Source: Metabacillus_B sp050107715 | GTDB taxonomy: Bacteria; Bacillota; Bacilli; Bacillales; Bacillaceae | Assembly: GCF_050107715.1 (NCBI RefSeq) | Contig: NZ_JBNILN010000003.1 | Location: 248,001 to 312,000 of the forward strand | Direction: 5' to 3' | Length of the DNA stretch: 64,000 nucleotides | Shown here: piece after piece, positions 42,797 to 51,158 of the stretch | Layout of the letters: every line of letters begins with the position of its first letter | Position numbering within the stretch: the stretch's first letter is position 1 | The notes under the pieces: generated by a model | Database searches by the model: none | The model's input: the letters and a program-made list of their open reading frames with translations, nothing else | What the model was told of the DNA's origin: nothing | Position numbers and translations under genes: made by a program

Positions 42797-43591
42797 ATGA
42801 AACAATATTTGGATTTATGCCGGCACGTGCTCGAGAAGGGTTCTGTTAAGGGGGACCGCACGGGCACTGGAACGATCAGTACCTTTGGATACCAAATGAG
42901 ATTTGACTTAAATGAAGGATTTCCGCTGGTAACGACAAAAAAGCTGCATGTTAAGTCGATCGTACACGAGCTTCTCTGGTTCCTGAAGGGGGATACGAAT
43001 GTATCGTATCTGCAGGAAAACGGCGTTCGGATCTGGAATGAATGGGCGGATGAAAAAGGTGAACTGGGTCCGGTTTATGGAGCGCAATGGCGCTCATGGG
43101 CGGGAGCAGCTGGAGAGACGATTGACCAAATCTCAAATGTGGTCCATGACATTAAAAACAACCCGCAATCCAGAAGACTTATTGTGAGTGCATGGAACCC
43201 ATCTGATATTCCAAACATGGCTCTGCCGCCATGCCACTGTCTTTTCCAATTTTATGTATCAGACGGGAAGCTCTCCTGTCAGCTTTATCAGCGATCAGCC
43301 GATGTTTTTTTGGGAGTGCCGTTTAATATAGCATCCTATGCTTTGTTAACGATGATGATGGCTCACACATCAGGGCTTGAATATGGAGAATTTATTCATA
43401 GCTTTGGAGACGTACATATTTACCAGAATCATATAGAACAGGTGAAGCTGCAGCTAAGCCGCGATCCGAAGCCTCTCCCGGCGATGAAGCTCAATCCGGA
43501 GGTCTCATCGATTTTTGATTTCAAATATGAGGATTTTACGCTTGAAAATTATGAAGCCCATCCTCATATTAAAGGAGCTGTCAGCGTTTGA
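42797..43591 (+). CDS. thyA: Thymidylate synthase ThyA (thyB of B. subtilis)
   Basis: A 264-aa folate-dependent enzyme converting dUMP to dTMP. The active-site Cys is in LPPCHCLFQFYV near residue 146. The Arg of the phosphate site is in SRRLIVSAWNPSD and QRSADVFLGVPFNIASYALL near 170. 264 aa is the usual E. coli-type length. AAAAGGGCGTG lies before ATG 42797; the open frame upstream to 42761 is leader. It overlaps dfrA by four bases, coupling dTMP synthesis with dihydrofolate recycling. Confidence 0.97.
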   Translation: MKQYLDLCRHVLEKGSVKGDRTGTGTISTFGYQMRFDLNEGFPLVTTKKLHVKSIVHELLWFLKGDTNVSYLQENGVRIWNEWADEKGELGPVYGAQWRSWAGAAGETIDQISNVVHDIKNNPQSRRLIVSAWNPSDIPNMALPPCHCLFQFYVSDGKLSCQLYQRSADVFLGVPFNIASYALLTMMMAHTSGLEYGEFIHSFGDVHIYQNHIEQVKLQLSRDPKPLPAMKLNPEVSSIFDFKYEDFTLENYEAHPHIKGAVSV

Positions 43592-44073
43592 TTTCCTTTA
43601 TTTTTGCGATGGATCAAGAACAGGCGATAGGCAAAAACAACGACTTGCCCTGGAAGCTGCCTGCCGATTTAGCTCATTTTAAACGTACTACATATGGATC
43701 TGCAGTTGTCATGGGCCGAAAAACCTTTGAATCGATGGGCAGCAAACCTCTTCCTGGAAGAAGGAATTTTGTTGTAACCGGAAATCCTGATTTCAAAGCA
43801 GAAGGCTGTGAAATCCTGCATACAGTCAAGGAAATCCCCTTGCTTGAAAAAGAGGGAGAGGAATTATTTGTCATCGGCGGAGCGAAAATTTTTGAAGAGA
43901 TGCTTGTCCACTGCAGTAAAATGTATGTGACTCTCATTCACCATAATTTTGGGGGAGATACGTTTTTCCCGGAATTTGACGAGCGGGAGTGGAGAACGGT
44001 TTCCAGGGAAAAAGGAACGAAAGATGCTAAAAACCCGTATGATTACGAGTTTTTGGAGCTTCAGAGAGTGTAG
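43588..44073 (+). CDS. dfrA: Dihydrofolate reductase
   Basis: A 161-aa NADPH-dependent enzyme regenerating THF. Starts MISFIFAMDQEQAIGKNNDL with the catalytic acid in PWKLPADLAHFKRTT (Asp near residue 27). NADPH site VVMGRKTFESMG and VIGGAKIFEEML are intact. TTG start overlapping the thyA stop; AAAGGAG about 10 bases upstream inside thyA. The sequence shows no obvious trimethoprim-resistance change, but this cannot be judged reliably by eye. Confidence 0.96.
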   Translation: MISFIFAMDQEQAIGKNNDLPWKLPADLAHFKRTTYGSAVVMGRKTFESMGSKPLPGRRNFVVTGNPDFKAEGCEILHTVKEIPLLEKEGEELFVIGGAKIFEEMLVHCSKMYVTLIHHNFGGDTFFPEFDEREWRTVSREKGTKDAKNPYDYEFLELQRV

Positions 44074-44128
44074 CGTAAACCGTGAATTCCGGCTCATGTT
44101 CATAAAAAAGGAAGAAAGTGTAGGATGT

Positions 44129-44167
44129 AAAGTGCCCAGAGCTTACAGCTCTGGGCACTTTTTTTAT
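44129..44167 (+). terminator. Terminator of thyA-dfrA
   Basis: AAGTGCCCAGAGC / GCTCTGGGCACTT, a perfect 13-bp stem with a TTACA loop and T7. Confidence 0.92.
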
Positions 44168-44293
44168 ATATGACGGGACAGAATCCCCACCCTGCACTTC
44201 TAATTACAAGGCCCTCGTGCAACGGTGAGCAGTTGCTTGCCCCTAATAGGAAATCTTTGCACAGCCAAATTAAATACATCAGTCTGCAGGTAT

Positions 44294-44325
44294 AAAAAAA
44301 GCCTGGATGAGAAATCCAGGCTTTT
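44294..44325 (-). terminator. Terminator of yplQ
   Basis: On the minus strand AAAAGCCTGGAT / ATCCAGGCTTTTTTT with a 5-base loop, 24 bases past the yplQ stop. Confidence 0.88.
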
Positions 44326-44348
44326 AGCTGACTCCATAAATAGTGAAT

Positions 44349-44990
44349 TTAAATAAAAGGCACGTCTACTGCGTAAAACAAAATGCAGAAAAACATGGAA
44401 GCACTTCCGCCCAAAACGAAGAGGTGCCATATTGCGTGATGGTAAGGGATTTTCCGCCATACGTAGAAGACGGCACCGACCGTATATAGAATGCCGCCTG
44501 TCAGAAGCAGCATAAATCCTTCCATGGAAAGATACTCATAAAGAGGTTTGGCTGCGATGATCACGAGCCAGCCCATCAGAATGTAAAACAGGGTGGAAAG
44601 TATGACAAACCGGTCAACGAAAAAGATTTTGAAAATTACCCCTGCGATTGCAAGGCTCCAGATAATAACGAGAAGGGACCATCCAAACGTGCCTCTCAGA
44701 GGACCGAGAAGAAGCGGTGTATAGGTACCGGCAATCAGAATGTAAATGGCTGAGTGATCCAATATGGCGAAGATGTGCTTTGCCTTCTTATGCTGGATGC
44801 TGTGCAGGAGTGTCGAAAATAAATAAAGCAAAATCATTGAAGCCCCGAATATGGTAAAGCTGACAATGCTGATCGTATCTCCGTACCAGGCGGCAAACAA
44901 AATTAAATAAATCAAAGCAGGGATGCTCAGCAAAACCCCTATACCGTGTGTAATCGCGTTGGCGATTTCTTCTTTAATTGAAAATTCCAT
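44349..44990 (-). CDS. yplQ: Hemolysin III family membrane protein YplQ
   Basis: A 213-aa, seven-helix membrane protein of the PAQR/HlyIII family. Conserved residues: EEIANAITHGIGVLLSI at the N-terminus, LHSIQHKKAKHIFAILDHSAIYILIAGTYTPLLLGP in the middle and YHHAIWHLFVLGGS near the C-terminus. The histidines and the Ser-Asp suit a zinc hydrolase site, as in adiponectin-receptor relatives. The biological substrate is unknown. Lies 13 bases after yplP with GGAGC upstream, so probably co-transcribed with it. Confidence 0.9.
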   Translation of the reverse strand: MEFSIKEEIANAITHGIGVLLSIPALIYLILFAAWYGDTISIVSFTIFGASMILLYLFSTLLHSIQHKKAKHIFAILDHSAIYILIAGTYTPLLLGPLRGTFGWSLLVIIWSLAIAGVIFKIFFVDRFVILSTLFYILMGWLVIIAAKPLYEYLSMEGFMLLLTGGILYTVGAVFYVWRKIPYHHAIWHLFVLGGSASMFFCILFYAVDVPFI

Positions 44991-45003
44991 ATGTTCAGCT
45001 CCT

Positions 45004-47037
45004 TTAAATCACAAGATGGGTTTGGAGGGAGTGAAGAAAATCCAAGCCTTCCAGTGTAATCTTCGTTCCGGCCCGGCCGCGCCCTTTTGTCACATAGCCG
45101 TGTTTTTCCAGATAGTCCAGTCTGTGCCGCACCTGCTGGGCAGTTAAGGGATGCGGGCTCGTTTTGCTGATTTCAGAAATGATTCTTCTGCTTGCCGGCT
45201 CCCCGTTCTCATTTGATATCCGGATCGTCTCCAAAATAAAGGCAAATTCCTGTTTATCCATCAGTGTAAGCGGAAGCGGCGGAGAATCCTTTTCTTTTTT
45301 CTTGGTTTTTTTGCCGGGTGTGCCAGGGATGTCATGTACCTGTATGGTCTTTCCGTCTGAAACCGCCAGCATATAATCAATCGTATTTTTCAATTCTCTA
45401 ATGTTTCCTTCCCACGGCTCTTTCAATAACTTCTCCATAACAGCAGGATGCATCCGGCTGACCTTCCCAGATTTATTTAAGAAGCTCTCAGCAAGAATCG
45501 GTATATCGGAACGGCGGTCTCTAAGGGGAGGGATTTGAATGGACAGCACATTAAGGCGGTAATATAGATCTGTCCGGAAATGACCGCTGTCCATCTTATC
45601 CATCAGGTTCATGTTAGTTGCCGCGACAATACGCACATCAATCGGGATATTCTTTGTGCCGCTGATCCTGCGTATTTCCTTTTCCTGAAGGACTCTTAAA
45701 AGACTTGCCTGGCCTTCAGAGGAAACATCCCCTATTTCATCAAGAAACAGAGTGCCTCCCTCTGCCTGCTCGAAAAGCCCTTTCTTTCCGCCTTTATTCG
45801 CGCCTGTAAAGGCACCTGCTTCATACCCGAACAATTCGCTCTCTAAAAGAGCAGGAGGCAGAGCGCTGCAGTTAACGGCTACAAAGGGACCGCTTCTTCT
45901 TTTAGAGCCATTGTGAATCGCCTGAGCGAACATTTCTTTGCCAGTGCCGGTTTCTCCCTCGATAAGCACAGGAAGGTCTGATAGAGCGAGTTTCTTGGCT
46001 ACGGCGATTATTTCCTTAAAAGCGGGGTGATCCCCGATCATTTGATCGAATGTGTATTTTGCTGAGAACCCTTTCTTCTCCCAGGCCGTTTTCGCCTCTT
46101 TGTTGATTTCCTCCGCTTTGCTCACGTGACTGATGGCTGCAGTAATCAAGCCGTTTTTTTCATTCCGGTCGATGGCTGTTTCCATTCCGCCGATTCGAAA
46201 CAGCCCGAGAGGACTGGTCCCTTCATAGATGAAAGCAGCTGCTTCCGGCGGCAGCCCGGCCTGCATAATATGCCTGCCGCAAACATTCTCTTTCGCTATT
46301 TGAAAAATTGCTTCACTTGCTGTATTAAATAAGGCAATGGTTCCATCCGGGTGAACTCCTACCAATCCGTCACTGATCTGATTGACTACATTCTGGAGGT
46401 TTTCCTCGTTCTTCTTTGCCAGCCGCGCGGCAGCAGAAAGCTTCCTTTGCAGCTGAACTGCTTGCTTCATATGCCGCTCTGTTAAGATCTGAAAAAGGAA
46501 AGTCAGATTGAATATACGTGCCAGTTCAAAAATGGTTGGAAAGCCGATCAGACGGACCCCTATATCCAGCTTAGGGAATAAGTGTTTAGGAACGTATTCC
46601 ATTTCTCCTGGTGAAATGACAAGATCAATCGTTTCATAAAAAGATTTTTCTTTCTGATACGGAACGTAGTTTACATGATTCATTCCCAGTTCGTGTAATT
46701 GTTCAATCAGCTGTGCAGCCGTTTCACTCGTATCATTTACAGTTAAAACGTTTGCGCCATCCGGCAATTGAAGAAGTGGCTCAAGGTTCTCTGCGTTAAC
46801 GGATCTGACGGCAGCAAGGATCTCGTGCTCCCTGCTATCCAGCAGGTGATGGATCTCTTCTTTTACATCCAGCGAAGAAAGCAGAATCACGCCTGCTGAC
46901 AGCTTATCGGGCAATCCGTTCTCAATTGAAAATGAGTCAATACGGATATAGGGATCGAATAGCCGGGTGAGCTGTTCATGCAGGGCGTTCTTCGTATGAT
47001 TAGTTCCGGTTATCAGCTGCAGTGTGTTTTTTTTCAA
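45004..47037 (-). CDS. yplP: Sigma-54-dependent activator YplP (PAS, AAA+, winged-helix C-terminus)
   Basis: A bacterial enhancer-binding protein of 677 aa. Residues 1-190 form a PrpR/receiver-like sensory domain without the phospho-Asp context of a true receiver. A PAS domain follows near 215-290 (NQISDGLVGVHPDGTIALFN). The AAA+ domain has Walker A EGETGTGKE near 360, the sigma-54 contact loop GAFTGA near 407, Walker B GGTLFLDEIGDVS and arginine-finger region RTDLYYRLNVLSIQIPPLRDR. The C-terminal 80 residues look like a winged helix (LTAQQVRHRLDYLEKHGYVTK) rather than the usual Fis-type HTH. TTG 47037, 9 bases after AGGAGTG, is preferred to the ATG at 47085, which overlaps the probable -10. 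Divergent from iadA. Confidence 0.88.
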   Translation of the reverse strand: MKKNTLQLITGTNHTKNALHEQLTRLFDPYIRIDSFSIENGLPDKLSAGVILLSSLDVKEEIHHLLDSREHEILAAVRSVNAENLEPLLQLPDGANVLTVNDTSETAAQLIEQLHELGMNHVNYVPYQKEKSFYETIDLVISPGEMEYVPKHLFPKLDIGVRLIGFPTIFELARIFNLTFLFQILTERHMKQAVQLQRKLSAAARLAKKNEENLQNVVNQISDGLVGVHPDGTIALFNTASEAIFQIAKENVCGRHIMQAGLPPEAAAFIYEGTSPLGLFRIGGMETAIDRNEKNGLITAAISHVSKAEEINKEAKTAWEKKGFSAKYTFDQMIGDHPAFKEIIAVAKKLALSDLPVLIEGETGTGKEMFAQAIHNGSKRRSGPFVAVNCSALPPALLESELFGYEAGAFTGANKGGKKGLFEQAEGGTLFLDEIGDVSSEGQASLLRVLQEKEIRRISGTKNIPIDVRIVAATNMNLMDKMDSGHFRTDLYYRLNVLSIQIPPLRDRRSDIPILAESFLNKSGKVSRMHPAVMEKLLKEPWEGNIRELKNTIDYMLAVSDGKTIQVHDIPGTPGKKTKKKEKDSPPLPLTLMDKQEFAFILETIRISNENGEPASRRIISEISKTSPHPLTAQQVRHRLDYLEKHGYVTKGRGRAGTKITLEGLDFLHSLQTHLVI

Positions 47038-47071
47038 TGGCTTTCGCACTCCTATCCATATGTACACTTGC

Positions 47072-47106
47072 ATTATAACACCCAATTGGAACTAAATACA
47101 CCCAAT
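47072..47106. promoter_or_regulatory. yplP -10 and candidate activator-binding direct repeats
   Basis: A TATAAT on the minus strand at 47072-47077 may serve yplP. Two copies of ACACCCAAT, at 47078 and 47098, lie exactly 20 bases apart start to start. This spacing puts them on the same DNA face, about 100-130 bases upstream of the iadA -24/-12 promoter, a usual distance for enhancer sites. Binding by YplP is inference. Confidence 0.4.
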
Positions 47107-47206
47107 AAAGATAATTCGCTGAAATGGCTGGTTAATTAGAAGAAAAAAATGGGGGGATGACCAAGTTTTTAAAGGATGACAAAAGAAGGAAGTTATCTTT
47201 AGCTTG

Positions 47207-47222
47207 TGGCATGATTTTTGCT
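47207..47222 (+). promoter_or_regulatory. Sigma-54 (SigL) -24/-12 promoter of iadA
   Basis: TGGCATGATTTTTGCT fits the consensus TGGCACGNNNNTTGCW: the invariant GG (47208-47209) and GC (47220-47221) are separated by exactly 10 bases. Transcription would begin near 47233, 22 bases before the iadA start. No sigma-A promoter is evident here. Confidence 0.85.
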
Positions 47223-47254
47223 CCTTAATTAACAAACAGTAAGGAGGGATCATC

Positions 47255-48427
47255 ATGATTACCCTAATTAAAAACGGAGAGGTCTATGCACCGGAGTATC
47301 TTGGGAAAAAAGATATTTTAGCCGGAGGTGGCAAGATCCTCTGTATGGCAGATGATGCTGAGTCTTTTCCTTCATCTTACATAACTGAAAGCATCGATGC
47401 TGAAGGACAGCTTGTCTTTCCGGGATTTATCGATTCGCATGTTCATATTATGGGCGGAGGAGGCGAGGGAGGGTTTAAAACCCGGACTCCTGAGCTCGCC
47501 TTAAGCTCAAGCATTGCGGCAGGGGTAACGACCATCGTCGGTGTGATTGGAACAGATGGAGTAACGCGGACGATGAGTTCGCTTCTTGCAAAAGCCAGGG
47601 CTCTTGAGGAGGAAGGCATCACCTGCTATGTCCATACGGGGAGCTATCAGATTCCGGTTAAAACACTTACGGGGAAAATTGAAGACGACCTCATACTAAT
47701 TGATAAAATTATCGGGTGCGGGGAGATTGCGATAAGTGATCACCGATCGTCTCAGCCAACGTGGGAGGAACTTGCTAAAATAGCATCTGCTGCAAGGATC
47801 GGGGGGATGCTCGCCGGTAAGGCCGGTATCGTCAACATCCATGTTGGAGATGGGAAAGGGAAACTGGATCTGCTGCTGAAAATTTGCAGGGAAACGGATA
47901 TCCCGATTAAGACATTTCATCCTACTCACATAAACCGGAACCAGGAATTGTTCCGGTCCGGCATTGATTACGCCAAAAGAGGCGGGTATGTGGACTTCAC
48001 AACCAGTACGGTACAGCGGTTTCTGGATCAGGGTGAAATGAAATGCAGCAGAGGGCTGAAAATTATGCTGGACGAAAACGTGCCCATTGAACAGATTACT
48101 TTTACATCAGATGCCCAGGCGAGTCTCCCGGATTTTAATAAAGAGGGGGAATTGATTGGACTTCAAATCGGAGATATCTCCACGCTCTACCAGGAAGTCA
48201 GAGCCGCAATCCTGGAGGAGGGAATACCGGCTGAGCAGGCTCTGCGGGTCATAACCTCCAATCCTGCAGCGATCCTTAAGCTTCCTCATAAAGGAAGGGT
48301 TAAAGAAGGTCTTGATGCTGATCTCGTAATAGCCGACAAGGCTACCCTGAAGATTACCGGAGTGCTCTCTAAGGGACGGGTGATGATGAGGGTGGGAGCC
48401 ATAGCTGTGAAGGGAACGTTTGAATAA
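47255..48427 (+). CDS. iadA: Beta-aspartyl (isoaspartyl) dipeptidase IadA
   Basis: A 390-aa dinuclear-zinc amidohydrolase that cleaves dipeptides with an N-terminal isoaspartyl (or beta-Asp) residue, products of protein ageing. The metal ligands are visible: HVH in FPGFIDSHVHIMGGGGEGG near residue 66, IHVGDGKGKLD near 200, TFHPTHINRNQ near 228 and the catalytic Asp in ITFTSDAQASLPD near 288. EGGFKTRTPE supplies specificity residues. AAGGAGGG precedes ATG 47255. The gene is alone behind a sigma-54 promoter, next to an NtrC-type activator, so its expression is probably conditional. Confidence 0.93.
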   Translation: MITLIKNGEVYAPEYLGKKDILAGGGKILCMADDAESFPSSYITESIDAEGQLVFPGFIDSHVHIMGGGGEGGFKTRTPELALSSSIAAGVTTIVGVIGTDGVTRTMSSLLAKARALEEEGITCYVHTGSYQIPVKTLTGKIEDDLILIDKIIGCGEIAISDHRSSQPTWEELAKIASAARIGGMLAGKAGIVNIHVGDGKGKLDLLLKICRETDIPIKTFHPTHINRNQELFRSGIDYAKRGGYVDFTTSTVQRFLDQGEMKCSRGLKIMLDENVPIEQITFTSDAQASLPDFNKEGELIGLQIGDISTLYQEVRAAILEEGIPAEQALRVITSNPAAILKLPHKGRVKEGLDADLVIADKATLKITGVLSKGRVMMRVGAIAVKGTFE

Positions 48428-48570
48428 TTGCTTGATGGAATGAAAAGAGAAGGTGGGTTGAAATCGGCAGGAACCTGGCCATCATCCGCTGCAGCTTACG
48501 TAAAACTTGTCATGGCTGAGTAGGTTCTGCCATTAAGACTGCACGCAAGTAATCCACAAAGAAGACTGTT

Positions 48571-48602
48571 AAAAAGATGCCGGAAACTCAGGCATCTTTT
48601 TT
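48571..48602. terminator. Bidirectional terminator after iadA
   Basis: AAAAAGATGCC / GGCATCTTTTTT with a 9-base loop, between iadA and the convergent gene at 48623. Confidence 0.88.
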
Positions 48603-48622
48603 CAACTGCATCCCGTAACGCT

Positions 48623-48847
48623 CTATATGGATGGATCCTCAAGTTGGTGCATCACACTTTTTAGCTGATCGGGCTGTTCAAAATCCTCTGCTTTCCAATG
48701 CTCTTCAATCCAGGCAATCATTTCTTCCTTTGTATTAAAACCTTTGCCGCTCGTATCGGCATTCCGGACCATGTAACGGTTCAGGTCGCTGTCAGCTTCA
48801 ATCAGACATGGGATAGCGCTTGATTTGCTTTTTAGCAAGTATTCCAT
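48623..48847 (-). CDS. Small hypothetical protein (74 aa)
   Basis: Starts MEYLLKSKSSAIPCLIEADS and continues as a mixed alpha/beta, acidic protein with two tryptophans (MIAWIEEHWKAEDF). Ribosome site GGAGCG. Single Cys near residue 14. No family recognised; its length and codon usage agree with the surrounding genes. Confidence 0.6.
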   Translation of the reverse strand: MEYLLKSKSSAIPCLIEADSDLNRYMVRNADTSGKGFNTKEEMIAWIEEHWKAEDFEQPDQLKSVMHQLEDPSI

Positions 48848-49078
48848 TTACGCTCCTCCTTATTTTATTATTCTGTATTGTTCTGCATGTATCTGTGCCT
48901 TGCTCCGCCAGGAGAGAATTCACGAAAGTGCCCCGAAACCTTAGAAAGGTTAGCGCGGCTTGATGGACAGTGGTTGGAAGCGGACGGATAAAATAAAACG
49001 TAACAGTAAACAATTTTCCCGATTTTGATGGGAATCAACCGCGAATTGTCTAAAACGACTTTTAATTTAGAATATTCG

Positions 49079-49087
49079 TGATATAAT
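49079..49087 (+). promoter_or_regulatory. Extended -10 promoter of ilvA
   Basis: TGATATAAT: a perfect TATAAT preceded by TGn, 40 bases upstream of the start. No good -35 and no convincing CodY box or T-box nearby. Confidence 0.5.
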
Positions 49088-49126
49088 GGCAAATTAAATA
49101 GAGTAAATAAGGAAAGGAATTTTGCC

Positions 49127-50401
49127 ATGAAGCCTTTAACTGCCCCCAGCAAACGATCAGCGGTTCATGTGGAATCGATTCTTAAGGCCCATCATCTTTT
49201 AAAGGATGTAGTCATTCATACTCCCCTTCAGTATAACAGGCAGCTCTCGGAGCATTATCAGTGCAATGTATACTTGAAAAGAGAAGACCTTCAGCTCGTA
49301 CGATCCTTTAAAATCAGAGGAGCTTATAATAAAATCAAATCTCTCAGCACGGAAGAATTAGTAAATGGAATCGTCTGCGCAAGTGCGGGCAATCATGCTC
49401 AGGGGGTGGCGTACTCATGTGAAGCACTTGGCATTAAAGGGAAAATTTTTATGCCGAGCACGACGCCAAGACAAAAGGTGAATCAGGTTGAAAAATTCGC
49501 AAAAGGAAGCGCTGAAATTATTTTGTGCGGAGATACGTTTGATGATTCCTATCACGAAGCAGTAAAATGCTGTAAGGAAGAAGGCCGGTCGTTTATACAT
49601 CCCTTTGATGATGAAGAGGTGATTGCAGGCCAGGGAACAGTTGCGGTTGAAATTTTAAATGATAGTGATGTTCCTGTGGATTTTGTTTTCGCAAGCTTCG
49701 GCGGTGGCGGACTCATTTCCGGTATTGGTACATATTTTCAGGCAGTTTCTCCGAAAACGAAAATTATGGCGGTGGAGCCTGAAGGAGCAGCTTCATTTAC
49801 TCAGGCTAAAGCAGCGGGTGAAGTCGTGACACTAAAGGAGATCAGCAAATTCATCGATGGAGCCGCCGTAAAGAGAGTCGGAGAGAAAACGTTTGACATT
49901 GCGAGCACATGCTGCCACGACACCGTTTTAGTTCCCGATGGAAAAGTATGCAGTTCTATACTCGGGCTGTATAATGACAACGCCATCGTTGCGGAACCTG
50001 CCGGAGCCCTGCCAATAGCAGCGCTCGATTTTTGCCGGGATCAGATTAAAGGAAAAAATGTGGTTTGTGTCGTAAGCGGAGGGAATAATGATATTGGAAG
50101 AATGCAGGAAATTAAAGAAAAATCGATGATCTATGAAGGGCTGCAGCATTATTTCATTGTGAACTTTCCACAGCGTGCAGGGGCTTTAAGAGAATTTCTT
50201 CACGATGTTCTGGGCCCGAATGATGACATCAACCGGTTTGAGTACACAAAAAAGAATAACAAAGAGAACGGTCCGGCCCTTGTGGGAATCGAACTTAAGG
50301 ATAAAAAGGATTACCCTGCTCTTATTTCAAAAATGGATGTGAAAGGATTTCAGTACACAGAAGTGATTAAAGATGAACAGCTGTTTAATTTATTGATCTG
50401 A
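49127..50401 (+). CDS. ilvA: Threonine dehydratase (biosynthetic)
   Basis: A 424-aa PLP enzyme converting threonine to 2-oxobutanoate, the first step to isoleucine. The Schiff-base lysine is in LVRSFKIRGAYNKIKS near residue 65. The phosphate loop ASFGGGGLISGIG is near 190 and the glycine-rich VCVVSGGNNDIGRM near 315. A C-terminal ACT-like regulatory domain (from about 335, YFIVNFPQRAGALREFL) binds isoleucine; the single ACT-like domain matches the shorter Bacillus form. GGAAAGGA precedes ATG 49127. The SRAP gene starts 15 bases after its stop. Confidence 0.96.
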   Translation: MKPLTAPSKRSAVHVESILKAHHLLKDVVIHTPLQYNRQLSEHYQCNVYLKREDLQLVRSFKIRGAYNKIKSLSTEELVNGIVCASAGNHAQGVAYSCEALGIKGKIFMPSTTPRQKVNQVEKFAKGSAEIILCGDTFDDSYHEAVKCCKEEGRSFIHPFDDEEVIAGQGTVAVEILNDSDVPVDFVFASFGGGGLISGIGTYFQAVSPKTKIMAVEPEGAASFTQAKAAGEVVTLKEISKFIDGAAVKRVGEKTFDIASTCCHDTVLVPDGKVCSSILGLYNDNAIVAEPAGALPIAALDFCRDQIKGKNVVCVVSGGNNDIGRMQEIKEKSMIYEGLQHYFIVNFPQRAGALREFLHDVLGPNDDINRFEYTKKNNKENGPALVGIELKDKKDYPALISKMDVKGFQYTEVIKDEQLFNLLI

Positions 50402-50416
50402 CTGGGGGCCTTGCGG

Positions 50417-51067
50417 ATGTGCGGCAGATTTACACAAACATTTGACGAAACCATTTTTGATTATTTCCCAGTTTCCAACCACTCGGAACTTGCTATTCAA
50501 GCCACTTTTAATGCTGCACCTTCCCAGGCTGTTCTGGCCGTGGCAGGAAAAGAGGGTCAATATAAAGCGGGGCAATTACACTGGGGGCTCGTCCCGTTTT
50601 GGTCTAAGTCTAAAAAAGGAACGGGCATCATAAATGCCCGTGCTGAAACTGTGGCGGAAAAGCCGAGCTTCAGGCACCTGATCGGGAGTAAAAGATGTCT
50701 GATTTTAGCAGACAGTTTTTATGAATGGGAAAGAACAGATAAAGGGAAGGTGCCTTTCCGGTTTATGCTGCAATCGGAGCAGCCTTTTGCCTTCGCTGGC
50801 CTTTGGGACAGGTGGCAGGCTAATGGGAAGGAACTAATTACATGCACCATCATAACGACTGAGGCAAATCAGCTGGTAAGGGAGGTGCATGACAGGATGC
50901 CGGTGATGCTGGATGCTTCTGCAGCATACCACTGGCTCGATGATGCGCCGGATGAAGCCCTTGGCAGATTGCTTCCTTATGATTCTGAAAAAATGATGAA
51001 ATACGAGGTCACGGCTAAAGTGAATTCTCCTGCTTATAACGAAGCGGAATGCACGCAACCGGTCTGA
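50417..51067 (+). CDS. SRAP/HMCES-like abasic-site processing protein
   Basis: A 216-aa SOS response-associated peptidase (YedK type). It covalently traps abasic sites in single-stranded DNA through its second residue. The start must be ATG 50417, giving MCGRFTQ so that Cys2 becomes N-terminal after Met removal; the TTG at 50411 would bury it. The other catalytic residues are present: Asn in INARAETVAEKPSF near 74, Glu in DSFYEWER near 105 and His in VREVHDRMPVML near 160. GGGGGCC lies upstream. Its company with ilvA is probably incidental. Confidence 0.92.
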   Translation: MCGRFTQTFDETIFDYFPVSNHSELAIQATFNAAPSQAVLAVAGKEGQYKAGQLHWGLVPFWSKSKKGTGIINARAETVAEKPSFRHLIGSKRCLILADSFYEWERTDKGKVPFRFMLQSEQPFAFAGLWDRWQANGKELITCTIITTEANQLVREVHDRMPVMLDASAAYHWLDDAPDEALGRLLPYDSEKMMKYEVTAKVNSPAYNEAECTQPV

Positions 51068-51158
51068 AAAATTTTTGGCAGCCAAGCACATTATGACAGA
51101 CTTCGATAGGGAAATGAAGTATAATAAAGGAAACGGGTGAAAAAGAGGATTGATATTT

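Noticed and set aside
48466..48531. Inverted repeat GGCAGGAACCT / AGGTTCTGCC after iadA
   Set aside because: One arm has an extra base and the loop is about 45 bases; a real terminator follows at 48571, so this may be chance or a worn repeat.
48848..49126. Possible T-box or CodY site upstream of ilvA
   Set aside because: No T-box sequence (AGGGTGGNACCGCG-like) occurs, and the best CodY-like string has more than five mismatches.
48868..49152. A 94-codon minus-strand ORF upstream of ilvA
   Set aside because: It overlaps the ilvA start and promoter, lacks a ribosome site and has a composition unlike a real protein.
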